This document shows, piece by piece, positions 26,279 to 34,497 of a stretch of DNA of 64,000 nucleotides. Origin of the DNA: Craterilacuibacter sp. RT1T (GTDB lineage Bacteria; Pseudomonadota; Gammaproteobacteria; Burkholderiales; Chromobacteriaceae); the NCBI RefSeq assembly GCF_023502145.1, contig NZ_JAMFLI010000012.1, positions 1 to 64,000 on the forward strand, written 5' to 3'. Below the pieces are notes generated by a model. That model had not been told where the DNA came from. It ran no database searches and worked only from the letters and a program-made list of their open reading frames with translations. Both the position numbers and the translations under genes were made by a program. The stretch's first letter is position 1, and each line of letters opens with the position of its first letter.

Positions 26279-27154
26279 ATGAAAATTTCATCTGCTGCCC
26301 TGACCGCTGAACAAAGATGCCCCCCTTTGGTTCTCGCACTACAGGGGGAAGGAACGGCATATCAACATTGGCTCACGGTCAGGGATGTGCCATCCCATGG
26401 CCGCAAAACCCGAGCAGCCGGCCACACTGTCGACAGGGGTTATCACTTACTCTCTGATTTGGAAACCCAGTTTTTTTTGCTGGCCGACTTTGCACCGGAT
26501 GTCATCGACATCCGTGAGCAGTTCCCCTTGCTGCCGATTGAGCTAACACTACAGATTGCTCAGGAGATGGGAGTTCGTCATCCATGGGACCGGAAGAAAG
26601 ATGAACAGGTTGTGATGACTACTGATTTCGTCCTGACACGACTAGATGGAGCTTGCCTCCCCCACTACCACGCCTACAGCATCAAACCATCATCGCGATT
26701 GACAGAAAGTAGACGCCGGCGCAAACGCACGCTAGAGAAACTCGAAATTGAACGACGCCTATGGCAATCGCTAAACGTGCCATGGACGCTGGTCACCGAG
26801 CAAGCCTTCAATCCCATTATCATCGACAATTTACATTGGCTCAGTTATGGAGCACGTGGCGTGCCACCAGAACTCCTAGCTCAGCTTTCGCACTTTCTGG
26901 AGAGAGTCATCTCTCTTGATCATGCGAACCTACCGCTTTCTCAATTATTGGCGATCGTGGCCGACCAAATCGGTCTTGAAGGCCAAGAGGACGCACAGCA
27001 ATTGTTCTGCCACGGCGTATGGACACATCACCTCCAAGTAGATCTAAGTCGACCGATTTCTCTTACACAGCCAGTTCGCGCCCTTCAAGCAGCTCAACCG
27101 AGCCCGGCTAAGGAACGCTTCACACGCGAGCAACCGGAGTCTCGCCATGGATGA
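26279..27154 (+). CDS. tnsA: TnsA endonuclease subunit of the Tn7-like transposase
   Basis: A 291-residue protein of restriction-endonuclease fold that cuts the 5' ends of the transposon so the element moves by cut-and-paste. Catalytic candidates match Tn7 TnsA: Glu62 in SDLETQFFLL, Asp116 in VMTTDFVLT, Lys136 in AYSIKP. The C-terminal half is the TnsB/TnsC-interacting region. The stop overlaps tnsB by 8 bp. Presence of an intact TnsA predicts clean excision rather than cointegrate formation. Confidence 0.93.
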   Translation: MKISSAALTAEQRCPPLVLALQGEGTAYQHWLTVRDVPSHGRKTRAAGHTVDRGYHLLSDLETQFFLLADFAPDVIDIREQFPLLPIELTLQIAQEMGVRHPWDRKKDEQVVMTTDFVLTRLDGACLPHYHAYSIKPSSRLTESRRRRKRTLEKLEIERRLWQSLNVPWTLVTEQAFNPIIIDNLHWLSYGARGVPPELLAQLSHFLERVISLDHANLPLSQLLAIVADQIGLEGQEDAQQLFCHGVWTHHLQVDLSRPISLTQPVRALQAAQPSPAKERFTREQPESRHG

Positions 27155-29315
27155 CATTTTCCTGGAAAACACCCTGTTCGAGCCATCCCCCGGTTTGGAC
27201 AACCCGCCGCTGAAGGGTCTGCACCGCACTCTCTGGGTTGATCCTGGCAATGACTTGCTGGTCGCCATTAAGATCCAATTTCCCCTCAAGGCCCCACAAG
27301 AATTCCAACTGAGCGGATTGCAGCAACTTCTCAACGAGCAGTTAATTCAATCAACGCAACTAACACTACGCTCACTTGGGACGACTAGTGAAGATGCCCT
27401 ACCTGAGCGATATAAGGCCATGCGAGATAGATCTTGGGGGATGATCGAACCGCTCGTAAGTGAAACCATGACCCCCTGGATTTATCTGAAAGCGTACCGC
27501 GGTTCTGCCATTGCACATCGCGCGAAAATACTAACCGTTCCCCCTAGTCAGCTTCGCCGTATCCTTTATCAATACTGGGCCTATGGCAGTACGCCCAATG
27601 CGCTCCTCCCTTGCTATGACCTCTGCGGCCCACAGGGGGATAAGGACGAGCGCCGTCAAAAACCCACTATGGGTAAACGTGGTCGCAAGCCCGGCCGCCT
27701 CAAATTTGATGATTCTCCCGGGCAAGTTGGGGTTGCTGCCGCCAGTGTGAGAGCACGCCTGGTCGCCGGTATAACTGAGTTTCTTAAACCCGGTATAACC
27801 GTCACCAAAGCCTATGACGATACAACCAAGAAACACTTCAATAAAGGCTATGAGCAGCATGGTAAGACGACCGTCCCGATCATGCCGGCCGCTCATGAAA
27901 AGCCTTCACTGCGGCAGTTTCGCTACCTGGTCAAACAGCTCGACTATGACCTGTCCCTTACCAAGAAACAGATCGATACATCAACGTGGAACTTGGCTTA
28001 TAGAGGGGTTCTCGGCTCATCGCGAAGCCGGCTGTTCGGTCCCTGTGCCCGGTTTGAAATTGATGCCACGATCATGGACATTTATCTCGTGTCCGTCTTT
28101 AACCGTGCCTGGATCATTGGCAGGCCAGTTCTATATGTCATTGTCGATGTCTTCTCAGGCATGGTCGTGGGCTTTCACTTGGGGCTGGAAGGACCGAGTT
28201 GGGAAGGGGCCAGGCTGACGTTGTTCAACGCCTTCACCGACAAGGTTGAATTCTGTAAATCGTTTGGCGTTGACATCTCTCCTGAAGATTGGCCATGTCA
28301 TCACCTCCCACATAAGTTGCTGGGTGATAACGGCGAGATGATTAGCAAAGCCTCTGACACACTGGTCAATACGTTAAAGATTGACCCAGAAAATGCTGCT
28401 GTGCGGCGGGCTGACTGGAAACCGAACATCGAGCAGCAATTCCATCTGATCAATACCGGCACAGTGCAGTTTCTTCCTGGAGCACTCGTTCAAAGGGAGC
28501 GGGAGGTCCGCAAGCGTGGAAATCCTCTGGATGCGTGCCTAACGCTTCGCCAGCTGACCGCTATCTTGATCCGGCGCTTCCTCAAGTTCAATCACTCCAG
28601 ATATAAGGCTGACAGATTGCCGCCAGAAATGGTTGGCGAAGGGTTGCTGGATGCTACGCCATTAGCTGTTTGGAACTGGGGACTGGCCAACAAGACAGGG
28701 CGAGCACGCAAGGAAGACTCCCAAACTGTCTGGACGGCTCTACTGCCTAAAGACACGGCCTCAATTAGACCTAAAGGGCTCTATTTCGGCGGTCGTCATT
28801 ACATCAACGATCGACTATGCCGTGAAGAGCTGTTTGCCAGAGTCCGCACCAAGGGTAAGTACGACACTATCGAGATTCGCCATTTGCCATATGCCCCAAA
28901 GCAAATTTGGATCATGAACCCGGAAACCCGGCAATGGGAACCCTGCCACCTGGTTGAGCATGAACGACACTTTGCAGAGGCGCGCATCGAGGAAATCTGG
29001 GATCAGATTCAGATACTGAATCACGCCGCAGAAAAGAAACAGGACGAGCAAAGGCAGATCAACGCTCGGTTGGATGCAGAATGCGATGACATCATCCAAC
29101 AAGCCCTGGCCGCCACAAAAGATGCTCGACAAGGTCTGAGTAAGGCACAGGCCAAAGCTTCGATTGCCAGCCATCGAGCCTTCGAAAAGGAAGCCGGTCG
29201 TGCCGAACGTCTTCGCAAAGAAGTCGAGTCCTATAGCACCACCCCACCCCAGTCTGGCACTGCTCAAACACCGGTACGCCCGACCATTCCAGACCCTCTT
29301 GATGACATTTGGTAA
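27147..29315 (+). CDS. tnsB: TnsB transposase (DDE integrase)
   Basis: A 722-residue DDE transposase that binds the end repeats and joins 3' ends to target. The rve-type catalytic core has Asp306 in RFEIDATIMDIYLVS, Asp394 in LLGDNGEM and Glu429 in WKPNIEQQFHLIN. The N-terminal part carries DNA-binding HTH regions (for instance PPSQLRRILYQYWAYG, about 132-147). A charged coiled-coil tail follows (about 640-700) and the extreme C-terminus (PIPDPLDDIW region) is the likely TnsC contact. It overlaps tnsA and ends 5 bp before the tnsC ATG. Confidence 0.95.
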   Translation: MDDIFLENTLFEPSPGLDNPPLKGLHRTLWVDPGNDLLVAIKIQFPLKAPQEFQLSGLQQLLNEQLIQSTQLTLRSLGTTSEDALPERYKAMRDRSWGMIEPLVSETMTPWIYLKAYRGSAIAHRAKILTVPPSQLRRILYQYWAYGSTPNALLPCYDLCGPQGDKDERRQKPTMGKRGRKPGRLKFDDSPGQVGVAAASVRARLVAGITEFLKPGITVTKAYDDTTKKHFNKGYEQHGKTTVPIMPAAHEKPSLRQFRYLVKQLDYDLSLTKKQIDTSTWNLAYRGVLGSSRSRLFGPCARFEIDATIMDIYLVSVFNRAWIIGRPVLYVIVDVFSGMVVGFHLGLEGPSWEGARLTLFNAFTDKVEFCKSFGVDISPEDWPCHHLPHKLLGDNGEMISKASDTLVNTLKIDPENAAVRRADWKPNIEQQFHLINTGTVQFLPGALVQREREVRKRGNPLDACLTLRQLTAILIRRFLKFNHSRYKADRLPPEMVGEGLLDATPLAVWNWGLANKTGRARKEDSQTVWTALLPKDTASIRPKGLYFGGRHYINDRLCREELFARVRTKGKYDTIEIRHLPYAPKQIWIMNPETRQWEPCHLVEHERHFAEARIEEIWDQIQILNHAAEKKQDEQRQINARLDAECDDIIQQALAATKDARQGLSKAQAKASIASHRAFEKEAGRAERLRKEVESYSTTPPQSGTAQTPVRPTIPDPLDDIW

Positions 29316-29320
29316 TCCTT

Positions 29321-30799
29321 ATGAGTACCCAAGATCGCTCACCGACATACCTGCGACAAAAAATCCAGGAATATCAGGACAACCCTTTGATCGAGGCGCT
29401 TCCACCTATTCTGAGTGCTCGGGAGGCTGGTATTCACATGATGTACAAACCTCCCTTTGATCTGGCGGAGAAGTCATTTACTGTCGAAGAACGCTGGCAT
29501 CTACTAGGGCGCCTGAAACATCTGGTCGCCCCCCGCCCCTATTTTTATCAACTGGAGCGAACAGTATCCCGGCTCATTCGGTCCGGCTATGTGTTACGGA
29601 ATCCCTGTAAGCCAGAGACATGGCAAGCCGTTTACAAGGCGCAGGCCAACACGCCGCCACCACTCCTACACCGTCATCTGACCGCCACCGATTCTGAATG
29701 TGTAGTCGTCGGACTCAGTGGAATGGGGAAAACCACCGCCATCGATGCTGTCTTGCGAACTTATCCCCAGCAGCTTATCCGACACCAACGTTGGCGCAAT
29801 AAGCCCTTACCGATTCAGCAATTGGTATGGTTGAAGGTCACCTGTCCAAAAAATGGCTCAATCCTCGCTTTTTGCCGGGAATTCGCCCGTCAGCTTGACC
29901 TCGCGCTCGGAACCCAAGAGTACGAAAAAATGTACTCGCGCTCTCGTGTGACGACCGATGAGGCGGAAGGCATGATGCGACAACATGCGGCAACCTATTT
30001 TCTGGGTGTGTTGGTCATTGATGAAATTCAGCGACTAAGCGTGCCGAAATCAGGTGGTGCCGAACGACTGCTGGACTTTATCCAGAATCTGCGCGACATG
30101 CTGAAGGTTCCGATCGTGCTGGTCGGCACGTATAAGGCAGTCAGCCTGTTCAAGGAGGAAATGAAGGATGCCAGACGGGCGTCAGAGTCAGGCTTGCTCG
30201 ATTTCAAGCGCCCGGTGTGCCGAGATGCCGAATGGGACAAACTAGTGGAACGCCTCTGGAATTATCAGTGGGTGCACAATTATACGTCTCTTACTCCCTC
30301 AATGCAGGATCGCTTGTTCGACTTGACCCAGGGCGTAACAGACTTCCTGGTCATCCTGTTCAAGTTGACCCAGCAGCGGGTGATGGAGGACGGCACCGAG
30401 ACGCTTACCGAAGCCGCCATTCAGGCGACATACGACGAGTCGTTCCCCCTGCTCCAGCCTGCGATCAACGCACTGAGGAAGAATACGATTGAATCGCTGT
30501 TCGCCTTCGAAGACCTCCTCCCACCCGACCGTTATCTCGATCAGCTGAGACAACCTCAACTTCCCTGCCTCGAAAACCTGGAGGAACACATCGATGAGCT
30601 GTTTGAAGTTCCCAGCCATGCCTCCCCACCTGCCCCTGTTCCTGCGGCGCCCAAGAAAGGAGGCCGCTCTTCGTCTCCTAGCGATCCCAAAGACTTGCGC
30701 CATGCGGTTTCCCACACGACACCGCTCGAGTTTCTCCATGCGGCCGGCCACTTGAACACGGCCTCCCCCGGCTTACTGCCAAACGTCCCTGACGAATGA
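29321..30799 (+). CDS. tnsC: TnsC AAA+ regulator
   Basis: A 492-residue AAA+ ATPase from the ATG at 29321, 5 bp after the tnsB stop; an in-frame TTG at 29309 is possible but overlaps tnsB. Walker A is GLSGMGKTT (131-139) and Walker B VLVIDEIQ (230-237, Asp234-Glu235). TnsC filaments link the target selector (TniQ/TnsD) to TnsA-TnsB. The C-terminal 60 residues are Pro/Ser-rich and presumably flexible, as expected for the TnsA/TnsB contact tail. The stop is 3 bp before the next start. Confidence 0.95.
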   Translation: MSTQDRSPTYLRQKIQEYQDNPLIEALPPILSAREAGIHMMYKPPFDLAEKSFTVEERWHLLGRLKHLVAPRPYFYQLERTVSRLIRSGYVLRNPCKPETWQAVYKAQANTPPPLLHRHLTATDSECVVVGLSGMGKTTAIDAVLRTYPQQLIRHQRWRNKPLPIQQLVWLKVTCPKNGSILAFCREFARQLDLALGTQEYEKMYSRSRVTTDEAEGMMRQHAATYFLGVLVIDEIQRLSVPKSGGAERLLDFIQNLRDMLKVPIVLVGTYKAVSLFKEEMKDARRASESGLLDFKRPVCRDAEWDKLVERLWNYQWVHNYTSLTPSMQDRLFDLTQGVTDFLVILFKLTQQRVMEDGTETLTEAAIQATYDESFPLLQPAINALRKNTIESLFAFEDLLPPDRYLDQLRQPQLPCLENLEEHIDELFEVPSHASPPAPVPAAPKKGGRSSSPSDPKDLRHAVSHTTPLEFLHAAGHLNTASPGLLPNVPDE

Positions 30800-30802
30800 G
30801 TC

Positions 30803-32590
30803 ATGCTTCCCCTATTGCCTGTACTCGGTTGCGGCGAATCCGTATTGGGAATAGCAGCCCGCCTCCATCGGCTGGCGGGTCTGCTCCGCTACCAAGATAC
30901 CCTCCACGCTGTATTCGGCACCCGTAACGCTAAACCGGCCAATATGCTGCCTAGCCATCTGCAATGGATGGTAAAACAACTTGAATATCCTGACTCCGTC
31001 ACAGACTTTATCGAAACACACACTGCGCTACCGTACTTCAAACGCTTTGTCACACCAACCATCTACACCCGTGCCATGGATGCCATGGCCGGGCCAAATG
31101 CAGGGGGTTGCAAGCTATCTCTGGGCTTGTTGGCTAGTCGTCTAGGCGGATCCAACCGCTTGGCCTTCTGCCCTGCTTGTGCGAAGCAAGATTTCCAACG
31201 CATTGGTATTGCAACTTGGCACCGTGACGTTCAATTGCCCGGGGTGTTAGTCTGCGCCGAACATTACCTCCCACTTGTGGGCTTGCCAACTCGACTACTG
31301 CAACGCCATCCGTATCGCTTGCCTTTGCCGGAGGATATTGGTGACCTCTGCCAGCCGGAGACCGAAGGGACTTGTGCTCAAGCCACACTGGAACGGCTGT
31401 GCCAAATCGCCAAGATGAGCAGCGAATTACTCGGCGCAGAACCGATTCCCGTGCGGTCTCCACTACGCTGGCACTATGCAGCCTGGCTGCTGCAGGCTGG
31501 GCTGGCCAAACAGTCCGCCTACATCGACCAACAGGTGCTTGCAAAGGCACTGACCACCTATTGGCAGCCACTGAGTAGCATCCCGCCATTTGATCGATTG
31601 CTCAGCGACCTCCAACGAACAGAGGGCCATTGGCTTGCAACGTTATGCCGGCATCAACGAGCTGCACATCACCCCTTAAAACATCTCCTCTTGATGGGTT
31701 TCCTCGCACGCAGCATTGAGGAATTCTTTTCTCTCGCGCCGGTAGAGCCAGCCAGAGCATCGAATCCAACCCCAGCCCTGACACCAAGCAGGGATGAGAG
31801 ACTTGCTCAGTTGTCACGTTTGCTCGAACAGGAGCCAATCTCGCTCAGACAAGCTGCCTGCAAGTTGGGCCTCAGCTTGCAAACGGTACAAACCCTTGCA
31901 CTGAAACTTCACGTCCCTGTGCCGCGACGCCCGAAGAAATTCGACGCCAGAAAACGCAGTCAACTCCTAACCGCTCTTCTGGAACCACGATCGCTGGTTG
32001 AGATCGCCAGAGATCATCACGCCTCCATGTCAACTTTATGCCGCATCTTAGCGGCATACCCCGACGCCAAGAGGGTCCGCGAGAAAAGGCTGTTCTTGAG
32101 CCAGCGTGTGGCATATAGAGCGAACTTGCGACATATCCGGCATCGAAACAAAGCATCGAGTTGGCAACAACTACGCAATCGAGCACCCGCAGCCTGCGCT
32201 TGGCTTACCCGACACGACCATATCTGGCTGGATAGATTCAGACAGACACTGGCCCATCCATTGACTCACAGACGCCATGCTATCGATTGGAATTCTCGAG
32301 ATCTTACGATGATTAATGCATTGGAGGCAGCAATCCTCACCCTGCAGACCATCTCAGATAAGCCTCGACGAATCAGCCTCGCATCCCTATCCGAGTTTGT
32401 CGAACATCCCGACTGGCTTGATAAGCAACTCAACCATCTCCCCCTCACTCGGGACTTCCTAAGTAAATACTTAGAATCGATCCCGGCTTTTCAGCAGCGC
32501 AGACTGGACTGGTACCGCAAGAAATATGAAGAAGAGGTAGGAAATGATCCCCCCAGCTGGCTACTCCGACGCCAGGCCGGGCTCCCGTAA
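30803..32590 (+). CDS. TniQ/TnsD-family target selector 1
   Basis: A 595-residue protein, last gene of the tnsABC operon (3 bp gap). The N-terminal TniQ domain contains a CCCH zinc site: Cys123 and Cys126 in FCPAC, Cys151 and His154 in VCAEH. The long C-terminal half has repeated HTH-like segments (ISLRQAACKLGLSLQTVQTL near 345-365 and LVEIARDHHASMSTLCRIL near 395-415), as in TnsD proteins that bind a fixed chromosomal site. The length argues against the short TniQ of CRISPR-guided elements. Its 3' end overlaps the convergent second tniQ by 30 bp. Whether it or its sister recognises glmS cannot be decided from sequence alone. Confidence 0.88.
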   Translation: MLPLLPVLGCGESVLGIAARLHRLAGLLRYQDTLHAVFGTRNAKPANMLPSHLQWMVKQLEYPDSVTDFIETHTALPYFKRFVTPTIYTRAMDAMAGPNAGGCKLSLGLLASRLGGSNRLAFCPACAKQDFQRIGIATWHRDVQLPGVLVCAEHYLPLVGLPTRLLQRHPYRLPLPEDIGDLCQPETEGTCAQATLERLCQIAKMSSELLGAEPIPVRSPLRWHYAAWLLQAGLAKQSAYIDQQVLAKALTTYWQPLSSIPPFDRLLSDLQRTEGHWLATLCRHQRAAHHPLKHLLLMGFLARSIEEFFSLAPVEPARASNPTPALTPSRDERLAQLSRLLEQEPISLRQAACKLGLSLQTVQTLALKLHVPVPRRPKKFDARKRSQLLTALLEPRSLVEIARDHHASMSTLCRILAAYPDAKRVREKRLFLSQRVAYRANLRHIRHRNKASSWQQLRNRAPAACAWLTRHDHIWLDRFRQTLAHPLTHRRHAIDWNSRDLTMINALEAAILTLQTISDKPRRISLASLSEFVEHPDWLDKQLNHLPLTRDFLSKYLESIPAFQQRRLDWYRKKYEEEVGNDPPSWLLRRQAGLP

Positions 32591-34291
32591 TTTGCGCTGG
32601 TACTTACGTCCCAACAGAGGAAACTGCTTATCAGGGCAAGGCCCCACCCACTGCCTTGTGATCCCGAAACTCTCAAGGAACTCCATGAGGATCCCTGGTT
32701 TAAGCAGAGGCCAATGTGTCACAGCGCTAAAAAAGAGGCGAAGTTCCTTGATTCGCAAGTTATCGAGACCAGATGCTTTTGTAATGCGAGAAGTCCCTTG
32801 TTCAGGCCGAAGATAAATCGACGCCCACACATAACGTCGCGCATGATAGTGCCAATCTGACTCGAGGGATTCCTCCAAAGCCCTCCAAGCTGATGGACTT
32901 GTTTCGACGTTCGGATAGGGGCGCTTCCAACCGGCCTCCCCCATGATCCGGTTACGGCTCACTCGAACCGGCCGTTCGTCAACAAGCTGATAAAGCGAAA
33001 AGGCCGTCTCCCTAAATCGATCCGCCCATTCATGATCCTCATGCTTTGTCAAAGCTCGTCGTTGAAGCGGCTTGGCCGCAGCCGGTGACTTCTTTCGTGC
33101 AGCAAGGAGTAACTCATCAAGGCGGTCAGGGAATCGTTTGATAAATCGCTTAGTCAGGCCGAAGTGTTGTTCCCACAGCTTTTCAAGCGTGCATTTTGGG
33201 ATCTCTCTTGCCGCCGAGAGCATATCCTCAAACAATTTGACCGACTTGTCCGGGGGCTGCTGAGATTCGTCTTCTTTCCTACGTTGTTCGACACAGCGTA
33301 CCTCAGCCACAGTCCGAGCCTCATTGAAATCTTGGGCAGAACGGAAAAGAAAATTTGATAGCACCAGATGCCGAATCAAGGGGACTTCCTTGACAGTCGA
33401 GGTACTCAACCAATGATAACTTTTGGTGAAATTTCCTAGGCTATAGTCCATATCCAGCTTGGCAAGAAACAATGGTCCATAATACTCATGAATCATCCTC
33501 TGGAATTCTAGCCGGTCAAGGGCGCCATTCCGATGCCCACCACAAACCTCGATTGCACGTGATCGGTACATCTCTCTAAGTACGTCAGCAGGGACTGGGA
33601 ATGCACGGGAACCAAGCAAGTCCGCACAGAAAGACGCATAGCTCAACTCCACATTCTGCCAACTAGACGCTGGCTCCGCGTCAAATGAAGACAAGGAATG
33701 CCCACATACGCATTCTCGCCATAGCCCCAAGGGCAAGCTACCATCCCGAGATAATGGCTGTCTGCAGTAAGGGCAACGCTCGGTCAGCCAGACTTGATGC
33801 TTGGTACAAACATAGACCCCGGGAGTTTGATGGGACAGATGGATATAAGGTGTGCCATGAGTCTGTTCATCTTCTCTCAAGCAAGGCAGGCAGATCCTCA
33901 CTGCTCCCGCCCCCGAGAACGCTCTTTTGGGTAACGACTGCTGCATCAGGTACGCAGACTCCTCCATCCGACCAAGGAACAAGTTGACCAAAGGGAAAAG
34001 CGTGTTGTTCTTCAGAAGTCCTTCCAGCAGGAGATTCGTCGACCCCGGCATGTATTCGGCCAACCGATCAAGATGGCGAGGAATCCAGTGATTCAGTGTG
34101 ATCATCTGGGTACCAAATAGCACATTCAGTGTGCGATCTACTGTGGGGTTACCACTCTGTACATGGTAACGGGACACCATCGAGATGATGGTCTCATCAG
34201 TCAGGTATGGCAGCGCTAAACATGCTTCGGCATCGAAAGCAGCGGGCTTGACCTTTTCTGAAAGGGAATGAGTGACGCGCTTGGAACTCAC
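32561..34291 (-). CDS. TniQ/TnsD-family target selector 2, next to the glmS-proximal end
   Basis: A 576-residue protein from GTG at 34291, preferred because AAGG lies 6 nt upstream; an in-frame TTG at 34312 would add 7 residues. The N-terminal TniQ signature (LPYLTDETIISMVSRYHVQSGN) is followed by zinc ligands Cys134/Cys137 (CLPC), Cys162/His165 (CTKH) and a second cluster, Cys173/Cys176 and Cys194/Cys196. The C-terminal half carries HTH-type segments, as in TnsD. Transcribed inward from the transposon end, against the tns operon, with a 30-bp tail-to-tail overlap. It takes the position next to the end that tnsA has in Tn7. Confidence 0.88.
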   Translation of the reverse strand: MSSKRVTHSLSEKVKPAAFDAEACLALPYLTDETIISMVSRYHVQSGNPTVDRTLNVLFGTQMITLNHWIPRHLDRLAEYMPGSTNLLLEGLLKNNTLFPLVNLFLGRMEESAYLMQQSLPKRAFSGAGAVRICLPCLREDEQTHGTPYIHLSHQTPGVYVCTKHQVWLTERCPYCRQPLSRDGSLPLGLWRECVCGHSLSSFDAEPASSWQNVELSYASFCADLLGSRAFPVPADVLREMYRSRAIEVCGGHRNGALDRLEFQRMIHEYYGPLFLAKLDMDYSLGNFTKSYHWLSTSTVKEVPLIRHLVLSNFLFRSAQDFNEARTVAEVRCVEQRRKEDESQQPPDKSVKLFEDMLSAAREIPKCTLEKLWEQHFGLTKRFIKRFPDRLDELLLAARKKSPAAAKPLQRRALTKHEDHEWADRFRETAFSLYQLVDERPVRVSRNRIMGEAGWKRPYPNVETSPSAWRALEESLESDWHYHARRYVWASIYLRPEQGTSRITKASGLDNLRIKELRLFFSAVTHWPLLKPGILMEFLESFGITRQWVGPCPDKQFPLLGRKYQRKLREPGLASE

Positions 34292-34329
34292 GGGAAACCT
34301 TATTTCAACCAAGAAACTCTGAACTGTGA

Positions 34330-34398
34330 CACTGACGAAACAACCGTGCCCCCAAGAACTCTTGGGGGCACTGCAGCGCTACAGGCACCACTGACGAA
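34330..34398. promoter_or_regulatory. 26-bp near-continuous palindrome bracketed by CACTGACGAA direct repeats, upstream of tniQ2
   Basis: GTGCCCCCAAGA at 34346-34357 and its perfect inverse TCTTGGGGGCAC at 34360-34371 are separated by only 2 bp. CACTGACGAA occurs in direct orientation on both sides at 34330-34339 and 34389-34398. The structure lies between the tniQ2 start and the transposon end repeats. There is no T tract on either side, so it is not a typical terminator; it could be an operator or an end-associated binding site. Confidence 0.5.
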
Positions 34399-34406
34399 GA
34401 ACTTAG

Positions 34407-34426
34407 AGTACAAACATATTTGTTAG
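34407..34426 (-). repeat. TnsB-type end repeat R2
   Basis: The inverse of AGTACAAACATATTTGTTAG matches L3 in 18 of 20 positions. Inner site of the glmS-proximal end. Confidence 0.83.
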
Positions 34427-34446
34427 AGCGCAGACAGAATTGTCAC

Positions 34447-34466
34447 AGTGCAAACATTTATGTCAT
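34447..34466 (-). repeat. TnsB-type end repeat R1
   Basis: AGTGCAAACATTTATGTCAT, outermost site of the glmS-proximal end, 6 bp from the terminus exactly as L1 is at the other end. It is the most diverged of the clear copies in the ACAAAT part. Confidence 0.78.
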
Positions 34467-34472
34467 TCATCA

Positions 34473-34477
34473 TTTTC
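34473..34477. repeat. Target site duplication, glmS-proximal side (TTTTC)
   Basis: Second copy of the 5-bp duplication, 20 bp from the glmS stop codon. Together with the glmS 3' end it marks an attTn7 site. Confidence 0.9.
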
Positions 34478-34497
34478 ACCAGCATGATGCTAATGCC

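Larger units (their letters stand above)
15297..34472. mobile_element. Complete Tn7-like transposon at attTn7 (19,176 bp)
   Basis: Both ends are visible. The left terminus starts TGAAGAGTAACAAATATG and the right terminus, read inwards, TGATGAATGACATAAATG; both continue to ATGT(A/T)TGCACTG. They are flanked by a perfect TTTTC duplication. The insertion lies about 21 bp past the glmS stop codon, the classical attTn7 position. The element holds tnsA-tnsB-tnsC-tniQ, a second tniQ, and cargo: a nitrilase-like plus ABC ATPase pair, a membrane protein, a PD-(D/E)XK-type protein, one intact IS4-family IS and IS3-family debris. The tns operon reads towards glmS, unlike Tn7 itself, where tnsA lies next to the glmS-proximal end. 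All core transposition genes are open, so the element may be mobile. Confidence 0.95.

Noticed and set aside
15297-34472. CRISPR array or Cas genes in the Tn7-like element
   Set aside because: No regularly spaced repeats and no Cas proteins are seen; both TniQ proteins are long TnsD-type, so RNA-guided targeting is unlikely.
15297-34472. TnsE gene
   Set aside because: No remaining ORF of suitable size lies next to tnsABC; the only extra targeting-type gene is the second TniQ.
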